A stretch of DNA of 64,000 bases from Anastrepha obliqua (Eukaryota; Arthropoda; Insecta; Diptera; Tephritidae): NCBI RefSeq assembly GCF_027943255.1, contig NC_072893.1, positions 372,001 to 436,000 on the forward strand, written 5' to 3'. Positions within the stretch are counted from its first letter, which is position 1. Each line of letters starts with the position of its first letter. Of the stretch, positions 48,783-60,610 are shown piece after piece. A program made the translations under genes and the position numbers. The notes under the pieces are model-generated. The model worked only from the letters and a program-made list of their open reading frames with translations, did no database searches and was not told the DNA's origin.

Positions 48783-51287
48783 TTTATATGCTAAGACTAA
48801 ATTTTTGTCCATGCTTCTGACGTTGCAAGCTATAATTCTCATGGTGTTGAGTTTGTTTGATTCCGAAGATTAACAGCCACACCAATTAAATTTTACTAAA
48901 ATTTGCGATGGTATGTACAATTCGGTCCAGGACAAATTTAGCACTTCCTTACTTGTTTCATTATATTGAACAGCTTGAATTCCTGATATTTTTAGTAAGT
49001 TTTCATACTTTAAATACTCCCGAACTTTATAAGATAATATTCTACAACATATTTCTGTGATCGTGTGAGATATGTAGTCGAAATTAAAACGAAAATGAAA
49101 GTTTGAGCATACAGCCCACCTTTGCTTAATTTGTATGCTAGCCAGTAAGCAATCTTGACATAAATTTTGTTTATAAATTAAAGTAAGAATTATAAGAACT
49201 ATAATAAAAAGAAAATTAAAAAATTGTGCGAGCGAGGTTTAGTATTTGGAAAACTGTTTAGCTATTACGATGTACGACGACAGGTTTGTGTGGCGCACTC
49301 TAATGCCCATACATATGTATCTATGTATGTAGCTAGTAACTTCTCACATCAGTTGCGGTTACTTTCTTATATGTATGTAACTCGATATTCATCATTGCTC
49401 CATCATTTAATATTTGTGTCAATAGTTTTATTACGTGCATGTCACGGTATGTACATGCGCATGTATATATACATTACGTACATATACGAACATATGTACT
49501 TAATAAAAATCTACCAACTGAAATATTAATTCCAAACTTAGGGTATTTTCGTTTCTACGAGGCAATGTTGAACTTCCAAGGTGTACAAATTGTTCAATGT
49601 TGCACTCAACCCTGTAAAATAGCGCGGTTTTTGACTACTCAGAAAAGAACACAAAACACTGCGGCTATGTATCTGACTTTTTCTGGCGCATGCATTCTTA
49701 ATATCAACGTTTTAAGTAGTCAGCTGAAGCTCAGGACAACCAACTCCCCTGACAAAGCTTCTCATCAGAGAAAATTTGCTTCGTTTGCCTTTGGCCCTGT
49801 GGCATTTATAGAATCGAACACAAAGTAGAGGACAATAAAAAGGCAGAATTTTTTGGGAGTAACGAAATTGCTATTAATAAGTAACTGGCTTTTTGCTAAA
49901 CAAGATTCGCTAGAATATGATATTCCAAGAAATCGTTTTTATTATCTGATTTGGGCTGTTTTCTTAAAGTACGAGTACACCTATGTACCTTAAAAAAAAT
50001 ACGCTTGAAAAAATTTTATCCGGGTTTGTTAGGACCCACTATATTATAGCAATGGTAGTATTTCAATTTAGCAAAACTTATGGTTTTTGATTTTTATGTT
50101 TCTAATAGAGTTCCAATAAGCCGCAACACCTTGCAGATTTCGTCCTTACTTGGATACAACGCGTTATATAATTGTGGTTTAGGGGTATATCACGGTACGA
50201 CTGCATAAGCAGGCGTGATACTATCTATCCTATGGTATACATAATAATATCATAAAACAATACAAAGCGAACTATGCGTAAGGTCCAGAAGTAAAAAAAT
50301 ATTAAATGAAAATCAGTCTTTGCGGTTGTAGCAAAAAAATATTTTAGAAGTTTTATAACCTGCATAGCTGCGGATATCAGCAATTCCAATTTTTACGGTA
50401 TGACCCTATGAATAAAAAGACAAAAACGTACTTACAAGTATTCATGATGAAACTGCATCTCATTACTTATACGAGTATTACATAAATGCCCATGATACTT
50501 TGAAATTTGAAAAGTTTTATAAGGGGGCACAGCATTGAGTTCAGTAAGAAATATGGTTACATAGAATATAGGAGCCCAAGTAAGAATTGAGTTCATGTTT
50601 TTTAGTGATATTGCTTGGCAAATTAAAAATAATACTTTACACCATAAAGCGTTATTCCTTCATTTAGAATTTTATAACTTTGATACTAACGCAGATATGT
50701 CAGACTTCTCAAAAGTTAAATTTTTCAACGGAAGTGATTGGGATTTTTTGTACTCTTTTGACAAAAATCGAAAAAAACTACAATCGATTAACAGTATTTG
50801 CTTAAGATGAGGACATAATTTAAAAGTCTACAAAACGTTTTCTGTAATTAGTATATGCCTTCTATGGAAACGAAACTTTAGTCTGAGCCCAACAGTTTTT
50901 GGTATTTTGTTAACTTTTAAAGTTATTTCGAATATTACCCTGGACCTATTGTGATTTACTTGCAAGTTTCTTTCACAGAATTTATGAAAAGTATGACTCT
51001 ACGTCAGTTTGAGCCTTGTCCTTTCCTTCGTTCGAAACTATAGAAGTTTTACCAGGAAGTCAAACGTTTCTTTATTTAAAACAAACATTGAAGCCACAAC
51101 TAAAAAAGTTTAACGGACGGCACCTAGTATTCTATAAAAACGAAATAAGCCCTTTTTAGATGTAATAGTACGCGCAAGTATGTATATTTAAGTATGCAAT
51201 TACTTTTTGTTTTACTTTTAATGAAATAAATTAGCTTTACCAAATTGCATGTCGTTATTTGTCACGAAACCTGGCTACTTAGCTATC
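48783..51287. other. Intergenic DNA upstream of the P450 gene
   Basis: 2.5 kb, AT-rich. Frames at 49224-49529 and 49439-49828 have no recognisable domain and overlap in different registers. I see no supported gene or repeat. Confidence 0.5.
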
Positions 51288-51295
51288 TATAAATA
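51288..51295 (+). promoter_or_regulatory. Likely TATA box of the P450 gene
   Basis: TATAAATA lies 100 bp before the start codon. Transcription would be expected to begin near 51318-51335, where a TTCAGC initiator-like sequence is seen at 51332. Confidence 0.6.
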
Positions 51296-51387
51296 AAATA
51301 CAATTTTTCTTTCTAAAAACATTGCGACACTTCAGCAAAACAATATTTCTAAGTGAAATCTGAACTCTACGCATAGAACTCAACAAA

Positions 51388-54300
51388 ATGCTTTTACTTA
51401 TACTTACTTTACTGTCGGTTGTTCTGATTATGATTTATCTCTTTCTGACAAGGAATTTCGCATACTGGCGTACTCGCGGTGTAAAAGGACCGACACCGCT
51501 CCCATTATTTGGCACATTTCCTGGCTTAATTATGAGGAACCAACATTTTGCCGACGATTTAAATGATACTTACAGGTAAGATTTAGTAATTTTTGCCATT
51601 CAAATTTATAATTATAAGATCAATTCACCTAGAAAGTATAAAGACAGTGAAAGTTATGTGGGTGTTTTCCTCATGTGTACTCCACACCTTATGATATTGG
51701 AGCCACAGCTGGTACATGATGTTTTCGTGACTTCCTTTAAGAATTTTCATTCTAATAACGTCGCAAAGTTGGTAATTCATTATATTAAAAAAATATCTAA
51801 AAGAACGATTTTTATTGTAAGTAAAATTTATTTAAGATTGATAAAAGAAAGGATCCATTGATAGCCAATAATCCTTTTATACTGAGCGGTAAGGAATGGC
51901 GTGATCAACGAGCGTTAGTTTCACCAGGTCTTACCATTGCCCGCGTTCGAAGCACTTACTCTACAATGCAATCGGTATCCAGGTCTTGGTGCGCATACTT
52001 GAAAAGTCAGATTGATGCGAAACAAGGATACAGTTTGAATGGGAAAGATGTAAGTTAAAATCATTAATTACAGGCAATCAACTGTGATGGAAGTACACAT
52101 TTACTCCGACAGCCAGTGGCATTTAGAAGCTAAATAACTTTTTGCCGAAAAAGTAACTCTGTAATAACAAAATTCTCGAAAAACATTTTTTCAAACTCAA
52201 ATTATATGAAAAATAAATACCGTATAACACCAACGAATAAGCATATTTGAGATTTGTTGTTACTGCCAACATCGGATTTAACGCCTAACATATGAAACAA
52301 TAATTAAAAGGGATACGAGTACAGAGGCTTAATTTTCGCCTGTGTGCGCCATCTTGAGCTACATAACAAATCCTGGATGTCCTTGACTTGGAAAAGATAC
52401 CAGACGAAAATGGTTGCGTGTATAATTTTTCGGCGATGGATTTCGAGATCAGGCCAGATCGGAAGAGGGCAAAGTTACTTAGTGATGCTCTATGTCTATA
52501 GAAATTTTGCATTGCTGGAATTAGGCCAGACGTAAAATTTCCGCTTGATTTTTCTACTCAACCAGAGTAAATCCCTTTTATTTAAACGAAATTTCATTTA
52601 GATCATATTCTGATTGTGGTGGGATTCGCTAGGAAAAGGAATTGATCTATCTTAAGGATCTACTAGTGAAACTGGATAAATTCCATTCCAACGTCAGTCA
52701 AAGAATTTCTGAGAAGCAGATAAAAAGTGGAAGACCCATTCAAAACAATCAATTGGACTTAGGATGATATGGCACAGGCAACATCCAAAATTCGTAAAAA
52801 TAGATGTCGCTAAATAGTCAACGTCAGTCAAATAATTTCTGAGAAGCAGATAAAAAGTGAAAGACCCATTCAAAGCAATCAATTGGACTTAGGATGATAT
52901 GGCACAGGCAACAATAGGCTAAATAGATGTCAATCACACGCGTTGTCAATATATATGTATGTGGCAAATCCACGCGAATGTTTAAGTTAAAAATATAAAT
53001 ACTTAGGTAGCATTCATAAAATAACATATAATTGTTGGCTGGTTAACATCGACCTTTTTTCAATTTTTAGCTACCTTTTGAGAAAGGGGATAAATTTATG
53101 CCCCTTTTTTTCTTGATTCCAATTTGCATCAATAGATTAAGTAGCATCCGAAATCAGTTGCCATACTTTTTACAACCTTTTATTATTGAATCATGGGAAT
53201 CGTCAATTGCCCGCCAAAAATTCCTAAATCGTCCGTTTTGTTCGACTGTAAATAAAAGTAGGCAGCCGTGCTTTAAGGTATAAATTGAAAATTAGTACAC
53301 ATAAAATCTATTGTATTAATTTGAAAAACAGGATATCTAGCTATTATATGTAAACTTAAAATAAATTCGCATTTTTAATGATACTAACAACGTTTCTTAC
53401 CAACCTAAAATGTTCATATTTTTAACGAAAATAATAATTTTACAGATTGCACTGCATTTTACCTCCGAAAATATGGCAAGTTGTGTTCTTGGTATTGAAG
53501 CCAACACCTTTACTAACCGATTTATACCAATTGCGAAAAATGTGCGAATGTTTTCCGAAAACAATACCATTTTTACTATTTACACATTGATCGCCGGACT
53601 GTTCCCAAGCATAGTAAATATCTTTAAAGTCAAATTTATTCCAAGAAAATGTGAGGACTTTTTCAAAATGTTAATTGAAGAGGCCTTGAGAATACGTTCA
53701 AGATGTAAAATAAATCGACACGACTTTATGGATCATCTATTATCGCTAAAGAAAAGTGGTATCCTTAACGACCAAGAACTGGCCTCGCATGCAATGACAT
53801 TCCTCATAGATGGCTTGGATACATCAGCCACGGTTATTTCGCACTGCTTATTTCTAGTAATATGACTTAATTTTTATTCTACTGAAATATAAATGCATGT
53901 TATCAATTTTGTATCCAGTTAGGACGTCATCAAACAGCTCAAAAAAAATTGTTTGATGAAATCACTCAGAATTCTTTAAGTGGCGAATTAAGCTTCGATA
54001 AATTAACCGAACTCTCTTATTTGGATGCGTGTATAAACGGTATATTTATTCATTCTAGAACGCCTGAAAAAATATTATTATAAGTTCAATGTTTAAAATT
54101 TCTTTTTCTATGTAGAAAGTATTCGAATTCTGCCGCCTGGTTTGTGGTCAATCAAAACGTGTTCTGTACCATACACATTTACTAATAAAAATGGCGAGCG
54201 TATTTCGTTAGCTATTGGTGACTCCGTGATCATACCAATATATGCTCTTCACCACGATTCCAATTACTACAATAATCCAGAACAATTTAAACCTGAGCGT

Positions 54301-54645
54301 TTTCTTAACGATGAAGGAAATATATTGAAATCATTTCGCGATATTGGAGTGTTTTTAGGATTTGGCGATGGTCCGCGAATGTGCTTAGGTATGTCCGTTA
54401 TTTGTTATCTCAAATTATTTTCATTTGTGCTTGTAGTTTTCATTTAATTTTTGTTTTTTGTTTTTTAATTTTTCCAAGGATATTATTTCGCAACTGTTCA
54501 AACAAAGGTAGCGATTGCTTCAATCGTATACAACTTTAAAATATCATTAAATACAAAAACTAAACCCTTTATTAAACTAGATCCGAAAGTGTTTCTAGCA
54601 AACCAGGATGGTGGTGTTTGGCTTGATCTTCAGTGCAGAAATTAG
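51388..54645 (+). CDS. Cytochrome P450, CYP28-like, complete with seven exons
   Basis: ER-anchored haem monooxygenase. Exons are 51388-51575, 51633-51771, 51837-52049, 53446-53856, 53919-54039, 54116-54388 and 54479-54645. All introns are GT-AG and phases agree; 1512 nt, 503 aa, a normal length. Residues 1-20 are a membrane anchor. GVKGPTPLPLFG is the proline-rich hinge and NPFILSGKEWRDQRALVSPG the helix-C region (WRDQR). LIDGLDTS (about 300-308) is the I-helix oxygen-activation motif, ESIR (358-361) the ExxR of helix K, PERF (417-420) the meander, and FGDGPRMCLG (440-449) the haem loop with ligand Cys447. AATAAA is at 54750-54755. I judge it CYP28-like (clan 3) from memory of the N-terminus and meander. 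Intron 3 (52050-53445) contains transposon debris. Substrate unknown. Confidence 0.92.
52300..52920 (+). repeat. Transposon remnant in P450 intron 3, part duplicated in tandem
   Basis: The stretch from about 52490 matches the 3' part of the Tc/mariner remnant at 25437-26090 (for example TATAGAAATTTTGCATTGCT and GATATGGCACAGGCAA). The unit 52691-52783 recurs at 52821-52913 (130-bp offset) with only a few changes. The intron splice sites are not affected. Confidence 0.7.
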
Positions 54646-55603
54646 CTTTTATATGTTTTCAATCGTTTCTCTAAGACTTTCAAATTTCGGTTGGATTATT
54701 GGCAATCAGATTGCTTGCGTTTTTTGTCATTGCTTTGTTTTGCGTCTACAATAAACTGAATACCTAAATACTGTTAATTTCTACTTTCTCTTCTAATTAT
54801 CAGTTAACATAGCAACAAAACTTAACACCAAAAACATCAGCTAAATCGGTTAAGAAATATAAGGGAAAATGGTGCCAAAATGCATAACGCCATTTATTTG
54901 TCGGTGTCCCAAAGCTGTGCACTTTATATTTATGGTTTAGAAGCAGAAATGGACAACAACCGAATTTGATTGCAGGAACCCTCAAAAGTTAAGAAAAGCC
55001 AATTTAAATTAATCTAATTGGTTATTCAAATACTTACCTTACGATTGCAGTAAGCTCGTTCGGTGAACCATTACAACAATTGTAATCCTGTGTTCTTTTT
55101 TTTGTTGGTATAAGAATTACTATTATATTTAAGTAGTCCCGCTATTACTAAACATCATTACAAACCCCCAATATTTACTTTTGTTACGATTACACAACAA
55201 ACAATAACAAATAATATACTGATCAAATTAAATTTATATAGAATAATAAAGTATTTTTAATTCGTTTCTAGCTCTAGAAATTTTGAATAAAAGTGGAGGA
55301 AAAGTAAAATTTGTAGAAATGGTATGCTTACGAGCAACAAATGGCTAAAGAGTTTTCATCGGTATATTCAGCACTATGGTAGTATGACATGCAATACATA
55401 TAAACCGCGTCAGGACATAATAGAATAATTGACGCCATCCGAGATCGATGAGTGGAGAATTTACAAAGCTTTATTTTTTACGATCGATAACTTTACATAC
55501 CTCATTATAAAAAGTTGGGATTGACGGAACTTGCTTCTAATGACCCTACCTTACCATGGATGGATGAAGTGTCCAGAGGAGGCTTAGATAAGCACAGTTC
55601 CAG
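54646..55603. other. Downstream of the P450 gene
   Basis: 3'UTR with AATAAA at 54750-54755, then AT-rich intergenic DNA with no recognised gene. Confidence 0.5.
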
Positions 55604-55760
55604 CATGAAAAAGCTTCTCATAAAAAACTATCGTCAGAAACGGTTTAAAACTGTAGGTCCTCCCATTTGTGGAACAACATCAAGACACGCGCTACAAATA
55701 GGAGGAGGATCTCGGCCAAATAACTAACAGAATGGTACGTGCCAATTGTTTATTTATTTT
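55604..55760 (+). repeat. SINE 3' half
   Basis: CATGAAAAAGCTTCTCATAA, ACTGTAGGTCCTCCCATTTG, CATCAAGACACGCGCTACAA, GGAGGAGGATCTCGGCCAAA and GTACGTGCCAATTG with an A/T-rich tail match the SINE body and 3' end. The tRNA-like head is missing. Confidence 0.8.
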
Positions 55761-55847
55761 TAACAAAATAGTTTCAAATTGGCAAAACTTCGCAACTTCG
55801 AGATCGGTTTTAAGTTTGAAAATTAATTAACAAAATAAAGTCTTGGA

Positions 55848-56566
55848 TTAAGGGGGTAGTATGGTATTTTTTTTTTTTCATTTTTTTTTTTTTTTTAATT
55901 ATTCTATAACATCTTAAGATTATTGTGTGAAAGTTTGAAGTGCATTAGAGTAAAATTGACAAAGACACAAAAGATTAAGTATCTACCTCTCCAACCGGAT
56001 TTCACGCTTCACAAATCTTTAAACGCGTTTTTCTCACACTTGCCTTTTTTACGGTCGGTGTCCACTGTAGATTCATATCTACTGCACCGATTCTTTTCAA
56101 ATTTGGTTTTTTTGTTTCTTTACTTTATTCACGAGGTAATGACGTCGAGTTTTTTTTTTAATTTTGTCATATTTAAAAAAAAAAAGGTTTCAAGTTTTTT
56201 TTATGAAAAATCGGTGTTTTGACTTCAAAGCGCTTTAAAAAATTTAAAAGAAAAAAAAAAAAATTCGACGTTGTTACCTGCGAAACTTTATTAGCTGACG
56301 AAATCAATTTAGTTTTTTGATTTTAGTTGATCCAGTAATGAGTTCTGAGGGACACCGCAATAAAACTTTTTTATGACACGTCCGCGAAGATTCGCTGCCA
56401 CCAACTCATTTCTTCATAAAAATCAATGAAAATTTCACACAATATTCTTTAAATATGACTTTATAATGAAGTAATTTTAAAATTTTGAATAAATCAACTG
56501 TGTCGACAAAAAAAATTTCGAAAAATATGCTTGTTTTACACCGAATTAACCATACTACCCCCTTAA
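55848..56566. mobile_element. MITE with TTAA target duplication
   Basis: TTAA (55848-55851) followed by GGGGGTAGTATGGT, and CCATACTACCCCC followed by TTAA (56563-56566), give inverted repeats of about 14-17 bp inside a TTAA duplication; 711 bp of AT-rich filling without a transposase. TTAA targeting suggests mobilisation by a piggyBac-type transposase, although piggyBac ends usually begin CCC rather than GGG. Confidence 0.78.
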
Positions 56567-57106
56567 GTGAAATAATTTCTTGTTTTAATATCAGACTTGG
56601 CAATTTCCGCTAATAACCTCTATTTGTACCATTACTTAAATTCAAATATTAATTAGAATTTATTTTTTAAGCCGTTCGTAGTTTGCTTTCACTTAAGTAA
56701 AAAAATTCATTTTTTCTACCAATTTTACCAAAAAGGATGTAATTTGTTACCCTTTATTCTCCTTCTTAAATACAACCTTTTGTAAGGGAGTGTCAAAAAT
56801 CGAATGTCACTAGTAAGCAAACCTTTAATAACTGAACCATAAACAAAAGCTATATATGTTCCAAATCTCATAGTTTTTGATTACTTTTTATACTTCTATT
56901 TAATGGCTACCAAGTTTGGTTGAAACATATTAATTTTTGCGCGAGTATCGTTCGCACGGACGGTCAGACAAGACTTAATAACCCCTCTTTTCATTCTGAT
57001 TATTTTGGTATATATGTATATTAATTTATGTATGTATCAATATACATATATTTATATATATGTATAAGTAGATACAGTAAGAGCTACACAACCTAATGTA
57101 ACTCGG
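56567..57106. other. AT-rich spacer
   Basis: Nothing recognised apart from short TA/TATG repeats near 57010-57075. Confidence 0.45.
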
Positions 57107-57395
57107 GAGGCCGCCGTAGTCGAATGGTTAGTGCATGACTACCATTCGGAAGTTCGAAGATTCGAAACTCCGGGCATGAAACTCCAAAATGATAGAAAAA
57201 GTTTTTTTTAATAGCGATTGTCCCTCGCCATGCAATGGCAAACCTCCAAATGTATTTCAGGCATGAAAAAGCTCCTCATAAAAACATCTGCTGTTCGGAG
57301 TCGGCTTAAAACTGTAGGTGCCTCCATTTGTGGAACAACATCAAGGCGCACACCACAAATAGCAGAAGGAGCTCGGCCAAACACACAAAGAGAGT
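57107..57395 (+). mobile_element. tRNA-derived SINE (subfamily B)
   Basis: The head GGCCGCCGTAGTCGAATGGT (A-box), GCATGACTACCATTCGGAAG, a diverged B-box region (AAGATTCGAAACTCC) and GGGCATGAAACTCC, then the complete body to CTCGGCCAAACACACAAAGA. The normal GTGTACGCGCCAATTAT end is replaced by GTGTAAGAACCATAAATACC, where the mariner derivative at 57412 begins. The target duplication was not resolved. Confidence 0.8.
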
Positions 57396-57411
57396 GTAAG
57401 AACCATAAATA

Positions 57412-58352
57412 CCTTCTACTCAAATATGAACGAGACGTTATCAATAAAACGGTCCGCGGATGACATATGACAAAACTAAATTTTTTGTTTTTTGGTAAGA
57501 CTATTATAAGCTTACATGGCAAATTTCAGCGTGATATGTCACATAGTTTGTTTTCTGTGCTACTGTAAACAAGTCAAGCTCGAGTGTGTTCTTCGAATTT
57601 AACGATGGAAATTCAAGTTGAACAAAGAATTTGTTTGAAATTTTGTTATTCCAACAAAATTTCGGCTTCAGACGCCTTAAAAATGTTGCAGACAACCTAT
57701 GGGGACTCTGCTCTATCGCGTGCACGTGTTTTCCAGTGGTACAAATCGTTCAAAGAGGGCCGTACATCAACCCAAAAAACCACGCCAAAGTCGCTCAAAA
57801 ATTAAGGTTATGCTGACTGTTTTTTTCGATTACGAAGGTGTGGTGCACTCGGAGTTCCTTCCGCAAGGCCGATCGGTTAACGCTGAATATTATTTAGACG
57901 TTTTAAAGCGTTTGCGCGAGAACATTCGTCTTAAAAGGAAGGAATTGTGGGACAACAAGTCATGGTTCTTGCATCACGATAATGCACCAGCTCACACATC
58001 ACGTCTTGTTCGCGATTATTTGAACAAAAATAATGTTAATATCGTTCCGCAAGCACCGTATTCGCCTGATATGTCTCCATGTGACTTTTTACTGTTTCCC
58101 AAGCTCAAGTTGCCGCTCCGTGGAAAACATTTTGAGACAATTGAAGTCATAAAAGAGAATTCGAAGAACACACTCGAGCTTGACTTGTTTACAGTAGCAC
58201 AGAAAACAAACTATGTGACATATCACGCTGAAATTTGCCATGTAAGCTTATAACAGTCCTACCAACAACAAAACAAAAAATTTATTTTTGCCATATGTCA
58301 TCCTCGGACCGTTTTATTGATAACGTCTCGTTCATATTTGAGCAGAAGTATA
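57412..58352 (+). mobile_element. Mariner (DD34D) derivative with inverted ends of about 190 bp
   Basis: The two ends are the same sequence in opposite orientation over about 190 bp. The left runs from TCTACTCAAATATGAACGAG to TGTGTTCTTCGAATT (57415-57600); the right is its inverse at 58159-58350, including GAACACACTCGAGCTTGACT. Between them is part of a mariner transposase: N-terminus MEIQVEQRICLKFCYSNKIS (57605), then a deletion, then the second and third catalytic Asp (HHDNAPAHTSRLVRDY and SPDMSPCDFLLFPKLK, 34 residues between). The true C-terminus is replaced by the inverted 5' leader, so the frame ends in nonsense. Inactive, but the ends could be mobilised by a related transposase. Confidence 0.87.
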
Positions 58353-58946
58353 TTGTATATTTATTACAGTATTACAGTGAGTAGATTAATTGTAATAACC
58401 CAGTTTCATGAGGTGTTACTGGCTGGGACACGTCGGCACAGACATGAAAGTCGAAGTTTGCTTAGGAAGTGTCATATGTTGAGGTGCGTCAAATACTATA
58501 TAATCATAGAAAACTGCAAAATGATGACTTTAATGAATACCTTAGTAATGCTATGGAGTTAGATAAGCAATAAAGTTTGAGAACTTGAGTTTAATTGAAT
58601 ATTTCATAGATTTTATTTCTGGTTTGAAAAAGAAGAAGTCTTTATCAAGCCAAACAAACATTTAAGCTTAGCAGCAAAAACGGTGTATGACAAAATTCGA
58701 CCGACTTATGCCGCTATTCAGGCACCAGTCACACTGGTCACTATTAGTGACTCTAGACAGCACCCCACATTGTGACATTCCCTAAACCTAGTGTATAGTA
58801 ATTACACTAGTCTACAAGGAAAAGTATTCGAAATAATTTAAACTAATATCTGCTTCTCTGTCCATGCAAAATTCGGATTGATAACTAAAATTAATTTATT
58901 AGTTTGAGTTTTTACGATAATCGTATCTTTCGTGTTTAATGGAACT
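58353..58946. other. AT-rich spacer
   Basis: No gene or repeat recognised. Confidence 0.45.
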
Positions 58947-59343
58947 AGGCCGACAAAATTTAACCAACATTCAGACCCAGAAACCAGACTATATATTTCC
59001 TAACCTAAAAGTGCAAAAAATACAAAAAAAACATGAAAATTTCAAAATGCGATATCTCTGCGAAAAAAAAATGATATTTGAGCAAACAAAACGCCATTTG
59101 AAAAAAGAAGGATTGTATTTAAAGATGCCATCCTTTAATTTTGGTGAAAGAAAACATCTGCAAGGCTACATAACCTCAAATATGGGCAAAAATGGGGTTT
59201 TTTGCACTTTTAGGTTAGGATATCTCGAAAGCCAGAGCTGATAGAGCAATTCTGAGGCCAGATTTGGATTCAGCGCATCATAAACCTTCGGAAATATATA
59301 GTCTGGTTTCTGGGTCTGAATGTTGGTTAAATTTTGTCGGCCT
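58947..59343. mobile_element. 397-bp MITE with perfect 54-bp inverted repeats
   Basis: 58947-59000 and 59290-59343 are exact reverse complements (54 of 54), beginning AGGCCGACAAAATTTAACCA. A further 20-bp perfect pair, TAACCTAAAAGTGCAAAAAA, lies at 59001-59020 and inverted at 59198-59217, so the left arm pairs with a right arm interrupted by 72 bp (59218-59289). The frames on both strands over the repeats are not genes. No target duplication was recognised. Confidence 0.88.
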
Positions 59344-59555
59344 GTGTTATTATACATTTCGTCCCCTTCCTGTGTTAACCTCGTAACTTCATTTTTTTCG
59401 AAATTGAGATTTTTAGTGAAAAACACTCCCTAGCCCTCCTGTTACATAAAACAAAACATACAATGTTCATAATGATTATATAATTTTATTCAGAGCGTTT
59501 CGGTTTTTCTCGTATCTACATGTTCGAATTCAAAAACCTCGTATCTACTACAGGG

Positions 59556-60130
59556 TGGGCCACCTATTTTTTTGAGAATGGTAACACAAATGACATGTCA
59601 AATGTGTTTATAATTTACTTAAAGGTTTGACATTTACAAAATAGGACGCTATACGCTTGAACAAAATTGGGAAATATTGAAAACCTATTTCCAAAGTGGT
59701 GAGTCTTCTTCTTCTTCTGCGGTTACAGTAAATGGCAAGCGTTACCGTGACATGCTCAACGAGTTTTTGTTTCCAAAAATTGAGGAGGATGACATGGACG
59801 AAATTCGGTTTCAACAGGACGGTGCAACTTGTCACACTGCCAAAGTTACACTCGAACTTTTCGCTACCGTTTTTGAATTCCGATATCAATTGGCCGCCTC
59901 GGAGCTGTGATTTAAGCCCGTTAAACTATTTTTTGTGGAGAGCCGTTAAGGACAAATGATATGCGAACCATCCAGAGACGATTGATGCTTTAAAACACGA
60001 AATCGAAGTTGCCATTCATGAAATTGGAGCCCAAACAATCGAAAATGTGCTTAAAAATTGGGTTGATCGAATGGCCTACTGTAAAGCCAGTCGTAGCAGT
60101 CATTTGAACGATATTATTTTTCATTCATAA
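59556..60130 (+). pseudogene. DD41D-related Tc1/mariner remnant
   Basis: The left end TACAGGGTGGGCCACCTATT resembles DD41D terminal repeats. The transposase opens near 59640 and is joined by deletion at a TCTTCTTCTTCTTC run. It then reads VTVNGKRYRDMLNEFLFPKI and IRFQQDGATCHTAKVTLELF (second Asp). A small deletion and a frameshift follow near 59880, then DINWPPRSCDLSPLNYFLW, where the third Asp is Asn, and the C-terminus ending LNDIIFHS and a stop at 60127. The first Asp region is missing. No right terminal repeat was found. Confidence 0.8.
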
Positions 60131-60610
60131 ATGACAATGTTCAATCTTCAAAATAAAAAAAAAAGTTTGAAAAAATATTGATTAGTTTTTTTTTGTTTAT
60201 AGCCGATTCAAAAAGCAAATATAAGTATCGCATCAAAAAGTTATAGTTCTTCATAGAAGTTAAGTAACTCTAAACATTTTTATCGACTTACTGAAAATTA
60301 TGATTTTGTAGATGCGAGGTTAACACAGAAAGAGGACGATTTCATCCATAAAATATATGTAAGTTATAAAAGGAAACAGGTAATCTTCTAAGAAGTATAG
60401 GAGTTAGTATTTTTTTCCTTTTTATCTTTATATTTACTTACTAATATTAAGTGCCAAACTTAATTCAAAAACATAAAATAATGAAAAACTAAAAAGTTGT
60501 ACATTTATTGGTTTTGTATATTAATGCTAATTGGGTTTGACATACATACTTCCGGCTTTCAAATTTGATATTTACAAATATATACAATTGTTTCGATATT
60601 TTGAGTAAAA
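60131..60610. other. Glycine-rich gene 3' flank
   Basis: AT-rich sequence containing the minus-strand AATAAA signal (60509-60504), about 100 bases after the stop codon of the glycine-rich gene. Otherwise nothing. Confidence 0.5.

Noticed and set aside
49224..49828. Two overlapping frames of 101 and 129 codons
   Set aside because: Composition follows TATG/TACA simple repeats in the first, and no recognisable domain in either.
53098..53283. Frame in P450 intron 3 as an extra exon
   Set aside because: The exons on either side join in phase directly at conserved P450 sequence, leaving no room for an extra exon, and the peptide is not P450-like.
58939..59426. Plus- and minus-strand frames sharing the peptide RQNLTNIQTQKPDYIFP
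   Set aside because: Caused by the perfect 54-bp inverted repeats of a MITE.
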